DNA from: an uncultured Eubacteriales bacterium
Lineage (GTDB): Bacteria; Bacillota; Clostridia; Oscillospirales; Oscillospiraceae
Length of the DNA stretch: 8,316 nucleotides
NCBI GenBank assembly: GCA_900546485.1
Contig: URDK01000101.1
Location: forward strand, 1-8,316
Direction: 5' to 3'
Shown: positions 1-5,291 of the stretch, piece by piece
Layout: each line of letters opens with the position of its first letter
Position numbering within the stretch: the first letter of the stretch is position 1
Made by a program: the position numbers and the translations under genes
Notes under the pieces: generated by a model
The model's input: only the letters and a program-made list of their open reading frames with translations
Databases searched by the model: none
What the model was told of the DNA's origin: nothing

Positions 1-792
1 TTTGAGAACCCACACCTCTTTGAGATGATCTCCGGCCTGGAGGAGGGCCTGCGCGCCCGGGGCTACTCGCTGACGCTGCGCTCCACCGACACGACGGAGG
101 CCAGCGAGCTGGCTACGGAGCTCATAAACCGCCGCGGCTGCGACGGGATTGCAGTCCACGCCTCGGTGATGAGCCGCCCGCTTGCGGCGCTGCTCACGCG
201 CACGCGCTTCCCGCACATAGTGCTGGGCCTGCCCAATTTCGAGAGCCAGGTGTGCTGGATAGACATCAACAACGTCTTCTCCGGCATGACCGCCGCGGCG
301 CACCTCATGGACGAGGGCTACCGCCGCATTGCCTTCATCGGCGGCAGCGAGCACGACATGATCTCGGCTCACAGGCTGGAGGGCGTGCGCCAGGGCCTTG
401 AGAGCGCCGGACGGGAGTTGCCCGAGAGCTATATCTGGCTGGGCGAGAGCACGCGCGCCGAGGGCCGGCGCATGACGCTGGGCCTGATGAGCGCACGCCC
501 GGCGCCGGACGCCATCGTCTGCGCAAACAACCTCGTCGCACTCGGCTGCGTCGCCGCGCTCGAGGAGCTGAAGCTGCGCATCCCGCAGGACGCGGCGGTA
601 ATGACCTTTGACGACTACCCCTATTCCCGCTTCACGAGCCCTGAGCTCACGGTGGTGGACATAGACGTCCGCGATATGGGCGCCCAGGCGGCCAAGCTCC
701 TCGCCGACGGCATCCGCCGCCCGAACTTCCAGACACAGACCTACGCCACGGCCTCAAACCTGATAATCCGCGCCTCCACAAAGAGGCGCTGA
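1..792 (+). CDS. LacI/GalR-family transcriptional regulator, 5'-truncated by the window edge
   Basis: The reading frame is open from base 1 (FENPHLFEMISGLEEGL...), so the ATG at 25 is internal and the gene starts outside the window. The visible 263 residues are the periplasmic-binding-protein-like effector domain of LacI/GalR regulators. 'NPHLFEMISGLEEG' matches the usual 'NPFF..ll.gie..a' opening of that domain. The C-terminal part has the family's 'DDYPYSRFTSPELTVVDIDVRDMGAQAAKLL' region, visible near positions 610-700. The N-terminal helix-turn-helix (about 60-70 residues) is missing, so DNA binding is inferred from the family. Effectors of this family are usually sugars, but the ligand cannot be told here. 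The gene is convergent with the AraC gene and ends at a hairpin shared with it. It may serve an operon lying to the left and probably has nothing to do with the acyl-CoA operon. Confidence 0.93.
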   Translation, partial: FENPHLFEMISGLEEGLRARGYSLTLRSTDTTEASELATELINRRGCDGIAVHASVMSRPLAALLTRTRFPHIVLGLPNFESQVCWIDINNVFSGMTAAAHLMDEGYRRIAFIGGSEHDMISAHRLEGVRQGLESAGRELPESYIWLGESTRAEGRRMTLGLMSARPAPDAIVCANNLVALGCVAALEELKLRIPQDAAVMTFDDYPYSRFTSPELTVVDIDVRDMGAQAAKLLADGIRRPNFQTQTYATASNLIIRASTKRR

Positions 793-804
793 CAGAAACA
801 GAAA

Positions 805-832
805 ATCCCCGGTGCGAAATCGCACCGGGGAT
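805..832. terminator. Bidirectional hairpin terminator between convergent lacI-type and araC-type genes
   Basis: A perfect 12-bp stem (805-816 with 821-832, core CCCCGGTGCG) closes a 4-base AAAT loop. It lies 12 bases after the regulator stop codon and 3 bases beyond the stop of the opposite-strand gene. Flanking sequence is A-rich on the left and T-rich on the right (gaaa...atttc), giving a short U-rich tail in both directions. The U-tracts are weak, but the stem is long and GC-rich and the convergent position fits a shared terminator. Confidence 0.85.
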
Positions 833-835
833 ATT

Positions 836-1906
836 TCATATCCTTTGCTTTCGAAAGGCCGAAGGCGTGATGCCCTCGCGGCTCTTGAAGAGGTAGAGGA
901 AGTGGTTCGTGTTCGGGATGCCTACCAGCTGGCCGATCTCGGCGATGGAGCGGCGCGAGTCCACCAGCAGCACCTTCGCCTTGTCGAGGCGGATGCCGAT
1001 GAGGTAGTCGTTCGGGCTCTTGCCGACGTATCGCTTGAACTCACGGGACATGTGGAACTTGCTGATGCTGAAGATTCGCGAGAGGTCGTCGAGGGAGATG
1101 TTACGGCTGTAATTGCGGTCCAGATAGCTCTGAATGGCGACGATGATGTCGGGTACTATGACCTGCTTGGCTGAGGAGCTCACGACGGCGAGGTCTACCT
1201 CCACAAAGAGGCTCAGCAGCAGGTGGGCAAAGACGGAGTCCGGGTCGGGGCTCGAATCGGTCCGCACACTGAGCAGCTGCCAGATGAGCGAGCGAAAGCG
1301 CGAGCCCGCGCCGAAGGTGAGCTGGATGATGCCGTCCTCCCTGAGCCTGCGGCAGGTCTCGGCAAAGAGGTGGGAGTTCATCCGTCCCTGCACGCGGACA
1401 AAAGCGCACTCCCAGACCTGTCCGGGGCTGGCGCGGTAGTGCGCCCGGCGGCTGCAATTGAGCCAGACGCAGTCGTACTTACGGCACTTTATGCCCCGCC
1501 CGTCGACGACTATCTCGCCCTCGCCGAGCAGGGAGTAGCACAGCAGGGTGGCGTCCTCGGAGTAGACATTGATTCCGCTGGTGGAGAGCGCGGCGGAGGA
1601 GAGACGTATGAGCCCTATGCCGGAGCCGGGGTCGAGCTGCTGGTAGGAGGAGACGAAGCGGGAATACTTCATCTCCAGCCCGCCGCCGGAGGAGTCGGGG
1701 GAGACGACCTCCTGGAAGTCGTCTCCCTCCTCCATTGAGTGGGCCATGAAGAGCTCGAGATACTCCTCCTCTCCGCCCGCGCTCTCGGCGCGGTCCTCGG
1801 GCTCTATCGCCATGTCAAGAAAGGCCTCAAGATACTCTTCTTCGCCCGCGGCGCTGTCGGCAACGAGATAATTTCTTCCGATGAAGGCGTCCGCCTCCCT
1901 TCGCAT
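836..1906 (-). CDS. AraC-family transcriptional regulator with a repeat-bearing N-terminal extension
   Basis: 356 residues. Residues ~251-356 are a typical AraC/XylS DNA-binding domain with two helix-turn-helix units (about 271-295 and 320-345), ending in the family pattern 'GIPNTNHFLYLFKSREGITPSAFRK'. Residues ~85-200 look like a cupin-type AraC sensory domain ('GEGEIVVDGRGIKCRKYDCVWL'). A normal protein of this type would begin near Met79 (278 aa). Here a 78-residue acidic extension with a tandem repeat precedes it. The repeat copies differ mostly at silent positions, which argues the extension is translated. ATG 1906 is the first start after an in-frame TAA, but it lacks an upstream Shine-Dalgarno; an AAGGGAGG lies just inside the frame (about 1895-1902), so the exact start is unsure. 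The gene is divergent from the acyl-CoA dehydrogenase operon, which makes it that operon's likely regulator (inference). Its ligand is unknown. Confidence 0.9.
   Translation of the reverse strand: MRREADAFIGRNYLVADSAAGEEEYLEAFLDMAIEPEDRAESAGGEEEYLELFMAHSMEEGDDFQEVVSPDSSGGGLEMKYSRFVSSYQQLDPGSGIGLIRLSSAALSTSGINVYSEDATLLCYSLLGEGEIVVDGRGIKCRKYDCVWLNCSRRAHYRASPGQVWECAFVRVQGRMNSHLFAETCRRLREDGIIQLTFGAGSRFRSLIWQLLSVRTDSSPDPDSVFAHLLLSLFVEVDLAVVSSSAKQVIVPDIIVAIQSYLDRNYSRNISLDDLSRIFSISKFHMSREFKRYVGKSPNDYLIGIRLDKAKVLLVDSRRSIAEIGQLVGIPNTNHFLYLFKSREGITPSAFRKQRI
1730..1855 (-). repeat. Diverged 72-bp in-frame tandem duplication within the AraC-type gene
   Basis: Residues 18-35 and 42-59 are two copies with a 24-residue (72-bp) period, sharing the core GEEEYLE followed by an aromatic/Met-rich helix (AFLDMAIE in one, LFMAHSME in the other). 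At DNA level a 36-base core matches at 29 positions by hand count. Several differences are silent (GAA/GAG, CTT/CTC, TTT/TTC), as expected for a duplication kept under protein-level selection. Each copy is acidic with a hydrophobic face, so could form a short amphipathic helix. Its function is unknown. Confidence 0.75.
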
Positions 1907-1953
1907 ATTAAAGCAAAATATATAGAAAAGTACGAAGCCGACTTAGCACGATT

Positions 1954-1985
1954 AAAAAGCAGACTCCCGGACACCGGGCCCGGGA
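1954..1985 (-). terminator. Possible attenuator hairpin in the araC-type leader
   Basis: On the minus strand TCCCGG (1980-1985) can pair with CCGGGA (1965-1970) across a 9-base loop. A run of five T follows six bases later (1954-1958). If the promoter at 2041-2069 is used, this sits in a leader of about 128 nt. The stem is short and the T-run is displaced, so this is a weak candidate. An alternative pairing of CCCGG with CCGGG over TGT is also possible. Confidence 0.25.
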
Positions 1986-2040
1986 CGAAGTGCAGGCCGC
2001 CGTCGGTGCTTCAAAGCAGCTTCGCTTTTTATACAAGTTC

Positions 2041-2069
2041 ATTATAAATTATTTGCACAATATCGTCAA
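2041..2069 (-). promoter_or_regulatory. Near-consensus sigma-70-type promoter for the AraC-type gene
   Basis: Read on the minus strand: TTGACG (2069-2064), a 17-base spacer, then a perfect TATAAT (2046-2041). Transcription would start near 2034, giving a leader of about 128 nt before ATG 1906. The -35 lies within one of the two GTCAACTA repeats. The match is close to optimal, so expression may be strong or governed by repression. Confidence 0.7.
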
Positions 2070-2093
2070 CTAATTAAAAATGAATAAATTATG

Positions 2094-2107
2094 GCCTTTC
2101 CAAAGGC
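2094..2107. promoter_or_regulatory. Operator-like perfect dyad GCCTTT-CC-AAAGGC
   Basis: A perfect 6+2+6 inverted repeat lies in otherwise AT-rich DNA, about 25 bases upstream of the -35 of the minus-strand promoter. That is a common place for an activator site. No regulator can be assigned; AraC proteins more often use direct repeats, so this may belong to another protein. Confidence 0.4.
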
Positions 2108-2132
2108 TCACAATGGAATGTTGCCGTAAAAC

Positions 2133-2161
2133 TCTATATCTTGCTATTTTGAAATAGTCAA
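2133..2161 (-). promoter_or_regulatory. Weaker second minus-strand promoter candidate
   Basis: TTGACT (2161-2156), a 17-base spacer, TATAGA (2138-2133) on the minus strand. It uses the second copy of the GTCAACTA repeat and lies 92 bases upstream of the stronger promoter. The -10 is only a 4/6 match. Its -35 is inside a dyad, so the site could be an operator instead. Confidence 0.3.
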
Positions 2162-2167
2162 CTATTT
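2144..2167. promoter_or_regulatory. Overlapping operator-like dyads (CTATTT/AAATAG/CTATTT)
   Basis: Two perfect inverted repeats overlap: CTATTT-TG-AAATAG (2144-2157) and AAATAGT-CA-ACTATTT (2152-2167). The 16-bp second dyad has the size and symmetry of sites bound by dimeric winged-helix or HTH repressors. Only one of the two could pair at a time as a hairpin. It sits between the promoters of the divergent genes, about 40 bases upstream of the rightward -35, so it could act on both. The binding protein is unknown. Confidence 0.45.
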
Positions 2168-2207
2168 AACGGAGCAAGAAATATGGGATATGCAGCATCA
2201 TTCTTAA

Positions 2208-2236
2208 TTGAGTTTGAATGACAAAAATAAGATAAT
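2208..2236 (+). promoter_or_regulatory. Likely promoter of the acyl-CoA dehydrogenase/Etf/CoA-transferase operon
   Basis: TTGAGT (2208-2213), a 17-base spacer, GATAAT (2231-2236). This would start transcription near 2243, about 50 bases before the ATG at 2294. The -10 matches 5/6 and the -35 matches 4/6 at its strongest positions. An imperfect -35 is typical of a promoter needing an activator such as the divergent AraC-type protein (inference). Confidence 0.6.
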
Positions 2237-2239
2237 CAA

Positions 2240-2251
2240 GCTGCAAGCAGC
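2240..2251. promoter_or_regulatory. Perfect dyad GCTGC-AA-GCAGC at the presumed operon start site
   Basis: A 5+2+5 inverted repeat lies immediately downstream of the GATAAT -10 and covers the expected transcription start. It could be a repressor site. A mRNA hairpin is less likely because the loop is only two bases. Confidence 0.35.
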
Positions 2252-2293
2252 CCCGGACAGGGTAGCGATATTAAATTAACGGGAGGAATAGAC

Positions 2294-3433
2294 ATGACGT
2301 TCAACTTCACGGAAGAGCAAATTATGATCCGCGATATGGTAAGGGAATTTACCAAGAAGGAAGTCGAACCCCGTGACAAATGGATGGACGAGAACGGCTT
2401 TGATTACGAGCTGCACAAGAAGCTGACGCAGGCCGGCCTCATGGGAATACACCTGGACGAGAAGTACGGCGGGGGCGGCGGGGACGCTGTCACCAGCATC
2501 ATAGTCATCCACGAGATAGCCAAGGGCAGCGCCTCCGAGGCTCTGTTCCTGGACGCCAACTGGCTGGCCGCCGACCTCATCCTCTACCACGGTACCGAGG
2601 CGCAGAAGGATGAGTACCTGCCCCAGGCGGCGCAGGGCAAGATCTTTGCCTTCGGTCTTACCGAGTCCTGCGCGGGCTCCGACGCGGCCGGCATCAAGTC
2701 CACCGTGGTCCCCGCTGACGACGGCGGCTGGATACTCAACGGCGGCAAGGCCTGGATCACCAACTCCGGCGTTGCCGACTACTACATAATCCTCGCCAAG
2801 ACCGACCCCGAGGCAGGCTCCCGCGGCATCTCCGCCTTCATCGTACCGAAGGACGCCGAGGGCCTGACCATAGGCAAGTTCGAGGACAAGATGGGCATGC
2901 GCGGCAGCGCCACCTGCGAGCTCTCCTTCGACAACATCCACCTGCCGGCGGACGCGCTGCTCGGCGCTCAGGGCATGGGCTTCAAGATGGCCATGCAGGC
3001 CCTGGACGGCGCGCGCATCAGCATCGGCGCCATCGCGGCCGGCCTCGCCGAGCACGCCATGACCATCGCCAAGAACTACGCCAACGAGCGCACCGCTTTC
3101 GGCAAGCCCATCGGCAAGTTCGAGGGCATCCAGTTTAAGTTTGCGGACATGTCCGCCGAGATCCGCGCCATGGAGCTCATGACCTACGACACCGCCCAAA
3201 TGAAGGTGGAGGGCAAGCGCCACACCCTCGAGGCCGCGCAGACCAAGCTCTTTGCCGGAACGCACTGCACGCAGATATGCCTTGAGTGCCAGCAGGTCCT
3301 CGGCGGCAACGGTTACAGCAAGGAGTACCACGTGGAGCGCTTCGTGCGCGACGCCAAGCTGCTTGAGATAGGCGAGGGCACCAACGAGATCCTCCGCATG
3401 CTCATCGGCGGCACCGTGCTGGCCCAGAAATAA
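2294..3433 (+). CDS. Acyl-CoA dehydrogenase (FAD; probably an enoyl-CoA reductase in vivo)
   Basis: 379 residues, full length for the short/medium-chain acyl-CoA dehydrogenase family. The start has a strong site, GGGAGG, 7 bases upstream. An N-terminal helical domain (1-115) is followed by a middle beta domain with the FAD/substrate motifs LTESCAGSD (122-130; the usual TEP is TES here) and GKAWITNSG (151-159). The C-terminal helical domain carries ERTAFGKPIGKFEGIQ (265-280), QVLGGNGYSKEYHVERFVRDAK (334-355) and EIGEGTNEI (358-366). Glu361 in GEGT aligns with the catalytic base of butyryl-CoA dehydrogenase-type enzymes (Glu376 of human MCAD). It is the first gene of an operon with its own EtfBA, as in anaerobes where such enzymes run in the enoyl-CoA reducing direction. 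It reads as butyryl-CoA dehydrogenase/AcdA-like rather than CaiA-like. Substrate not determinable. Confidence 0.95.
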   Translation: MTFNFTEEQIMIRDMVREFTKKEVEPRDKWMDENGFDYELHKKLTQAGLMGIHLDEKYGGGGGDAVTSIIVIHEIAKGSASEALFLDANWLAADLILYHGTEAQKDEYLPQAAQGKIFAFGLTESCAGSDAAGIKSTVVPADDGGWILNGGKAWITNSGVADYYIILAKTDPEAGSRGISAFIVPKDAEGLTIGKFEDKMGMRGSATCELSFDNIHLPADALLGAQGMGFKMAMQALDGARISIGAIAAGLAEHAMTIAKNYANERTAFGKPIGKFEGIQFKFADMSAEIRAMELMTYDTAQMKVEGKRHTLEAAQTKLFAGTHCTQICLECQQVLGGNGYSKEYHVERFVRDAKLLEIGEGTNEILRMLIGGTVLAQK

Positions 3434-3455
3434 GACGGAGCGAGAGAGAAATAAG

Positions 3456-4241
3456 ATGAAGATCATAGTTTTTGTCAAACAGGTCCCGGATACGGACGAT
3501 GTGAAGCTCGACCCCAAGACCGGCAACCTCCAGCGTGAGGGCGTGCAGAGCATCATGAACCCCCTCGATGCCAACGCTGTGGAGACGGCGCTCAAGCTCA
3601 AGGAGAAGTACGGCGGCACAGTCACCGCCGTGAGCATGGGCCCCCCGCAGGCGGATGAAGTGCTCAAAAAGGCGCTGGCCATGGGCTGCGACGAGTCCGC
3701 ACTGCTCTCCGACCGCGCCCTCGGCGGCGCCGACACGCTGGCCACGGGCTATCCGCTCGCCAAGGCGGCGGAGAAGCTGGGCGATTACGACCTGCTCATC
3801 TGCGGCCGCCATGCGACCGACGCCGAGACTGCGCAGACCGGACCCATCATTGCCGCCTTCCTCGGCATCCCGCAGGTCACTCTCTGCGGCGAGGTCGAGA
3901 TCGAGGACGGCTGGGCCCTCTGCGAGAGGCTGCTGCCCGACCGCACAGAGAAGGTTCGCGTCAAGCTCCCGGCGCTCATCACCGTCTGCGCCGAGGCCAA
4001 CGAGCCGCGCTACCCGACCCCCATAAACATCATGAAGGCCCTCAAAAAGCCGCGCCACGTCTGGAATGCCGCCGACCTCGGCTGCGAGCCGGATATGATA
4101 GGTGTCCCCGGCTCGCCGTCCATAAACAAGCGCGTGTTCGCCCCGCCCAAGCGGAACACGGACACCAAGTTCTTCGAGGGCAGCGTTGAAGAGATGGCCA
4201 AGGCGATAGTAGACACGCTCGAAGCCGAGCGTCTGATATGA
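3456..4241 (+). CDS. etfB: Electron transfer flavoprotein beta subunit
   Basis: 261 residues, normal for EtfB/FixA. It opens with MKIIVFVKQVPDT and has IMNPLDANAVETAL (33-46), the nucleotide-binding stretch GRHATDAETAQTGP (117-130) and the EtfB signature region ITVCAEANEPRYPTPINIM (175-193). EtfB pairs with EtfA to carry electrons to or from the acyl-CoA dehydrogenase. In bifurcating anaerobic Etfs the beta subunit binds a second FAD that takes electrons from NADH, while in classical Etfs it binds AMP. The usual 'GRQAIDGDTAQVGP' of FixA-like proteins is close to this motif, but the mode cannot be settled by eye. The gene starts 22 bases after the dehydrogenase stop. Its ribosome site is a loose purine run (GAGAGAG, 3442-3448), weaker than those of its neighbours. 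The stop overlaps an ATGA that is probably not the real etfA start. Confidence 0.96.
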   Translation: MKIIVFVKQVPDTDDVKLDPKTGNLQREGVQSIMNPLDANAVETALKLKEKYGGTVTAVSMGPPQADEVLKKALAMGCDESALLSDRALGGADTLATGYPLAKAAEKLGDYDLLICGRHATDAETAQTGPIIAAFLGIPQVTLCGEVEIEDGWALCERLLPDRTEKVRVKLPALITVCAEANEPRYPTPINIMKALKKPRHVWNAADLGCEPDMIGVPGSPSINKRVFAPPKRNTDTKFFEGSVEEMAKAIVDTLEAERLI

Positions 4242-4247
4242 AGGAGG
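4241..4247 (+). promoter_or_regulatory. Ribosome binding site that decides the etfA start
   Basis: AAGGAGG lies 8 bases before ATG 4256, ideal spacing. The alternative ATG at 4238 overlaps the etfB stop as ATGA and would add six residues (MKEAAS) made from this ribosome site. The 4256 start is therefore preferred. Confidence 0.8.
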
Positions 4248-4255
4248 CGGCATCC

Positions 4256-5263
4256 ATGGGAAAAGAAGCGTACAAGGACATATGGGTGTTCGCCGAGCAG
4301 GAGGACGGCGTCCTCTCCGGCACCACCTTCGAGCTGCTGGCCAAGGCGCATGACCTGAAGGCCAAGCTCGGCGGGGGAGACGCGGTCGTCGCCGTGCTGC
4401 TGGGCAGCGGCGTTGCGGGCCTCGCGCCCACGCTCTTCGCCTACGGCGCGGAGAAGGTCATCGTGGCTGAGAACGACGCCCTCGCACAGTACAGTGCCCG
4501 CCCCTACGAGAAGGCGCTGGTACAGCTTTGCGAAAAGCGCAAGCCCTCTATTTTCCTCTTCGCCGCCTCGGTCCAGGGCCGCGACGTGGCGCCCCGCGTC
4601 ATGTGCTCCCTGCGCACTGGCCTGACGGCCGACGCCATCGACCTCGACGTCGACGAGGAGGGCACCTTCGTCCAGACCACGCCGAACTTCGGCGGTAACA
4701 TCCTCAGCCACATCGCCATACCGGAAAAGCGCCCGCAGATGGTCACCGTCCACCCGCGCGTGTTCGAGCCCTTCGAGCCGAAGGAGGACGCGACTGGCGA
4801 GCTCATCACCGAGACCGTGGACGTGGAGCCCGATGCCGACTATGTCGTCGTCGAGAGCACCAAGAAGGTCTACGACGGCAAGCCCATCGACGAGTGCGAG
4901 GTGCTGGTCGCCGGCGGCCGAGGCATAAAGAGCGAGGAGGACCTTGAGCAGCTACGCCGTCTGGCGGGCTTGCTGGGCGGCGAGCTCGCCTGCTCCAGAC
5001 CGCTCTGCGACAACGGCTGGATGCCTCACGAGGAGCAGATAGGCCAGAGCGGCACCACCGTCAAGCCGAAGTTCATCCTCAACGTCGCCATCTCCGGCTC
5101 GGTCCAGTACCTTGCCGGCATGCAGAACGCGGGCTGCATCATGAGCATCAACCACACCGCCTCGGCGCCCATATACGACGTCTCGCACTACGGCGCCGTT
5201 GTAGATTACCGAAAGCTCATTCCCGCCGTCATCGACGAGATAGAGCGCAGAAAGGCCAAATAA
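4256..5263 (+). CDS. etfA: Electron transfer flavoprotein alpha subunit
   Basis: 335 residues from the preferred start, normal for EtfA/FixB, with no ferredoxin-like N-terminal extension such as CarE has. An N-terminal Rossmann-like domain (1-195, starting YKDIWVFAEQEDG) precedes the FAD-binding C-terminal domain. The latter has VAGGRGIKSEEDL (218-230), CSRPLCDNGWMP (246-257), QIGQSGTTVKPK (261-272) and AISGSVQYLAGMQ (278-290). EtfA carries the FAD that exchanges electrons with the acyl-CoA dehydrogenase. Two departures from the usual pattern are visible. Tyr285 replaces the His of the common 'GISGAIQHLAGM', the residue equivalent to the flavin-contacting His286 of human ETF. Also 'NHTASAPI' (299-306) stands where 'NKDPxAPI' is usual. 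These may alter the flavin potential (inference). The gene sits 14 bases after etfB and 28 before the CoA-transferase, so all are probably cotranscribed. Confidence 0.96.
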   Translation: MGKEAYKDIWVFAEQEDGVLSGTTFELLAKAHDLKAKLGGGDAVVAVLLGSGVAGLAPTLFAYGAEKVIVAENDALAQYSARPYEKALVQLCEKRKPSIFLFAASVQGRDVAPRVMCSLRTGLTADAIDLDVDEEGTFVQTTPNFGGNILSHIAIPEKRPQMVTVHPRVFEPFEPKEDATGELITETVDVEPDADYVVVESTKKVYDGKPIDECEVLVAGGRGIKSEEDLEQLRRLAGLLGGELACSRPLCDNGWMPHEEQIGQSGTTVKPKFILNVAISGSVQYLAGMQNAGCIMSINHTASAPIYDVSHYGAVVDYRKLIPAVIDEIERRKAK

Positions 5264-5291
5264 GCGAATAATAATAAAGGAGTGCAGTATC

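Larger units (their letters stand above)
1907..2293. other. Divergent intergenic control region, 387 bp, no supported gene
   Basis: This stretch is markedly more AT-rich than the flanking genes, apart from a GC-rich patch near 1965-1985 with the palindrome CCGGGCCCGG. It separates the divergent AraC gene and the acyl-CoA dehydrogenase operon. It holds promoters in both directions and several perfect dyads, listed separately. The 8-mer GTCAACTA occurs twice (2065-2072 and 2157-2164). Read on the minus strand, both copies contain TTGAC and can act as -35 elements. The only open frame with a plausible ribosome site is a 12-codon one at 2183-2221, too short to call as a gene. Confidence 0.8.

Noticed and set aside
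25..27. ATG at 25 as the start of the LacI-type gene
   Set aside because: The frame is open to base 1 with conserved family residues (NPHLF) upstream, and a start here would lack the DNA-binding domain.
1699..1724. Short inverted repeat GAGACGAC/GTCGTCTC inside the AraC-type gene
   Set aside because: It is an 8-base repeat within coding sequence with no transcriptional context; it probably arises by chance from Asp/Val/Ser codons.
812..1738. Plus-strand open frames (812-1174 and 1223-1738) opposite the AraC-type gene
   Set aside because: The minus-strand frame encodes a clear AraC protein over this whole stretch. The plus frames give acidic, domainless translations and lack ribosome sites.
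2276..3745. Minus-strand open frame of 489 codons opposite the acyl-CoA dehydrogenase
   Set aside because: It is an antisense shadow of a gene with strong GC-ending codon bias. Its translation is low-complexity (Ala/Val/Gly/Leu-rich), has no recognisable domain, and crosses from one real gene into the next.
4238..4240. ATG overlapping the etfB stop as the etfA start
   Set aside because: The first codons would be the AAGGAGG ribosome site of the ATG at 4256, which has ideal spacing and gives the usual EtfA N-terminus.
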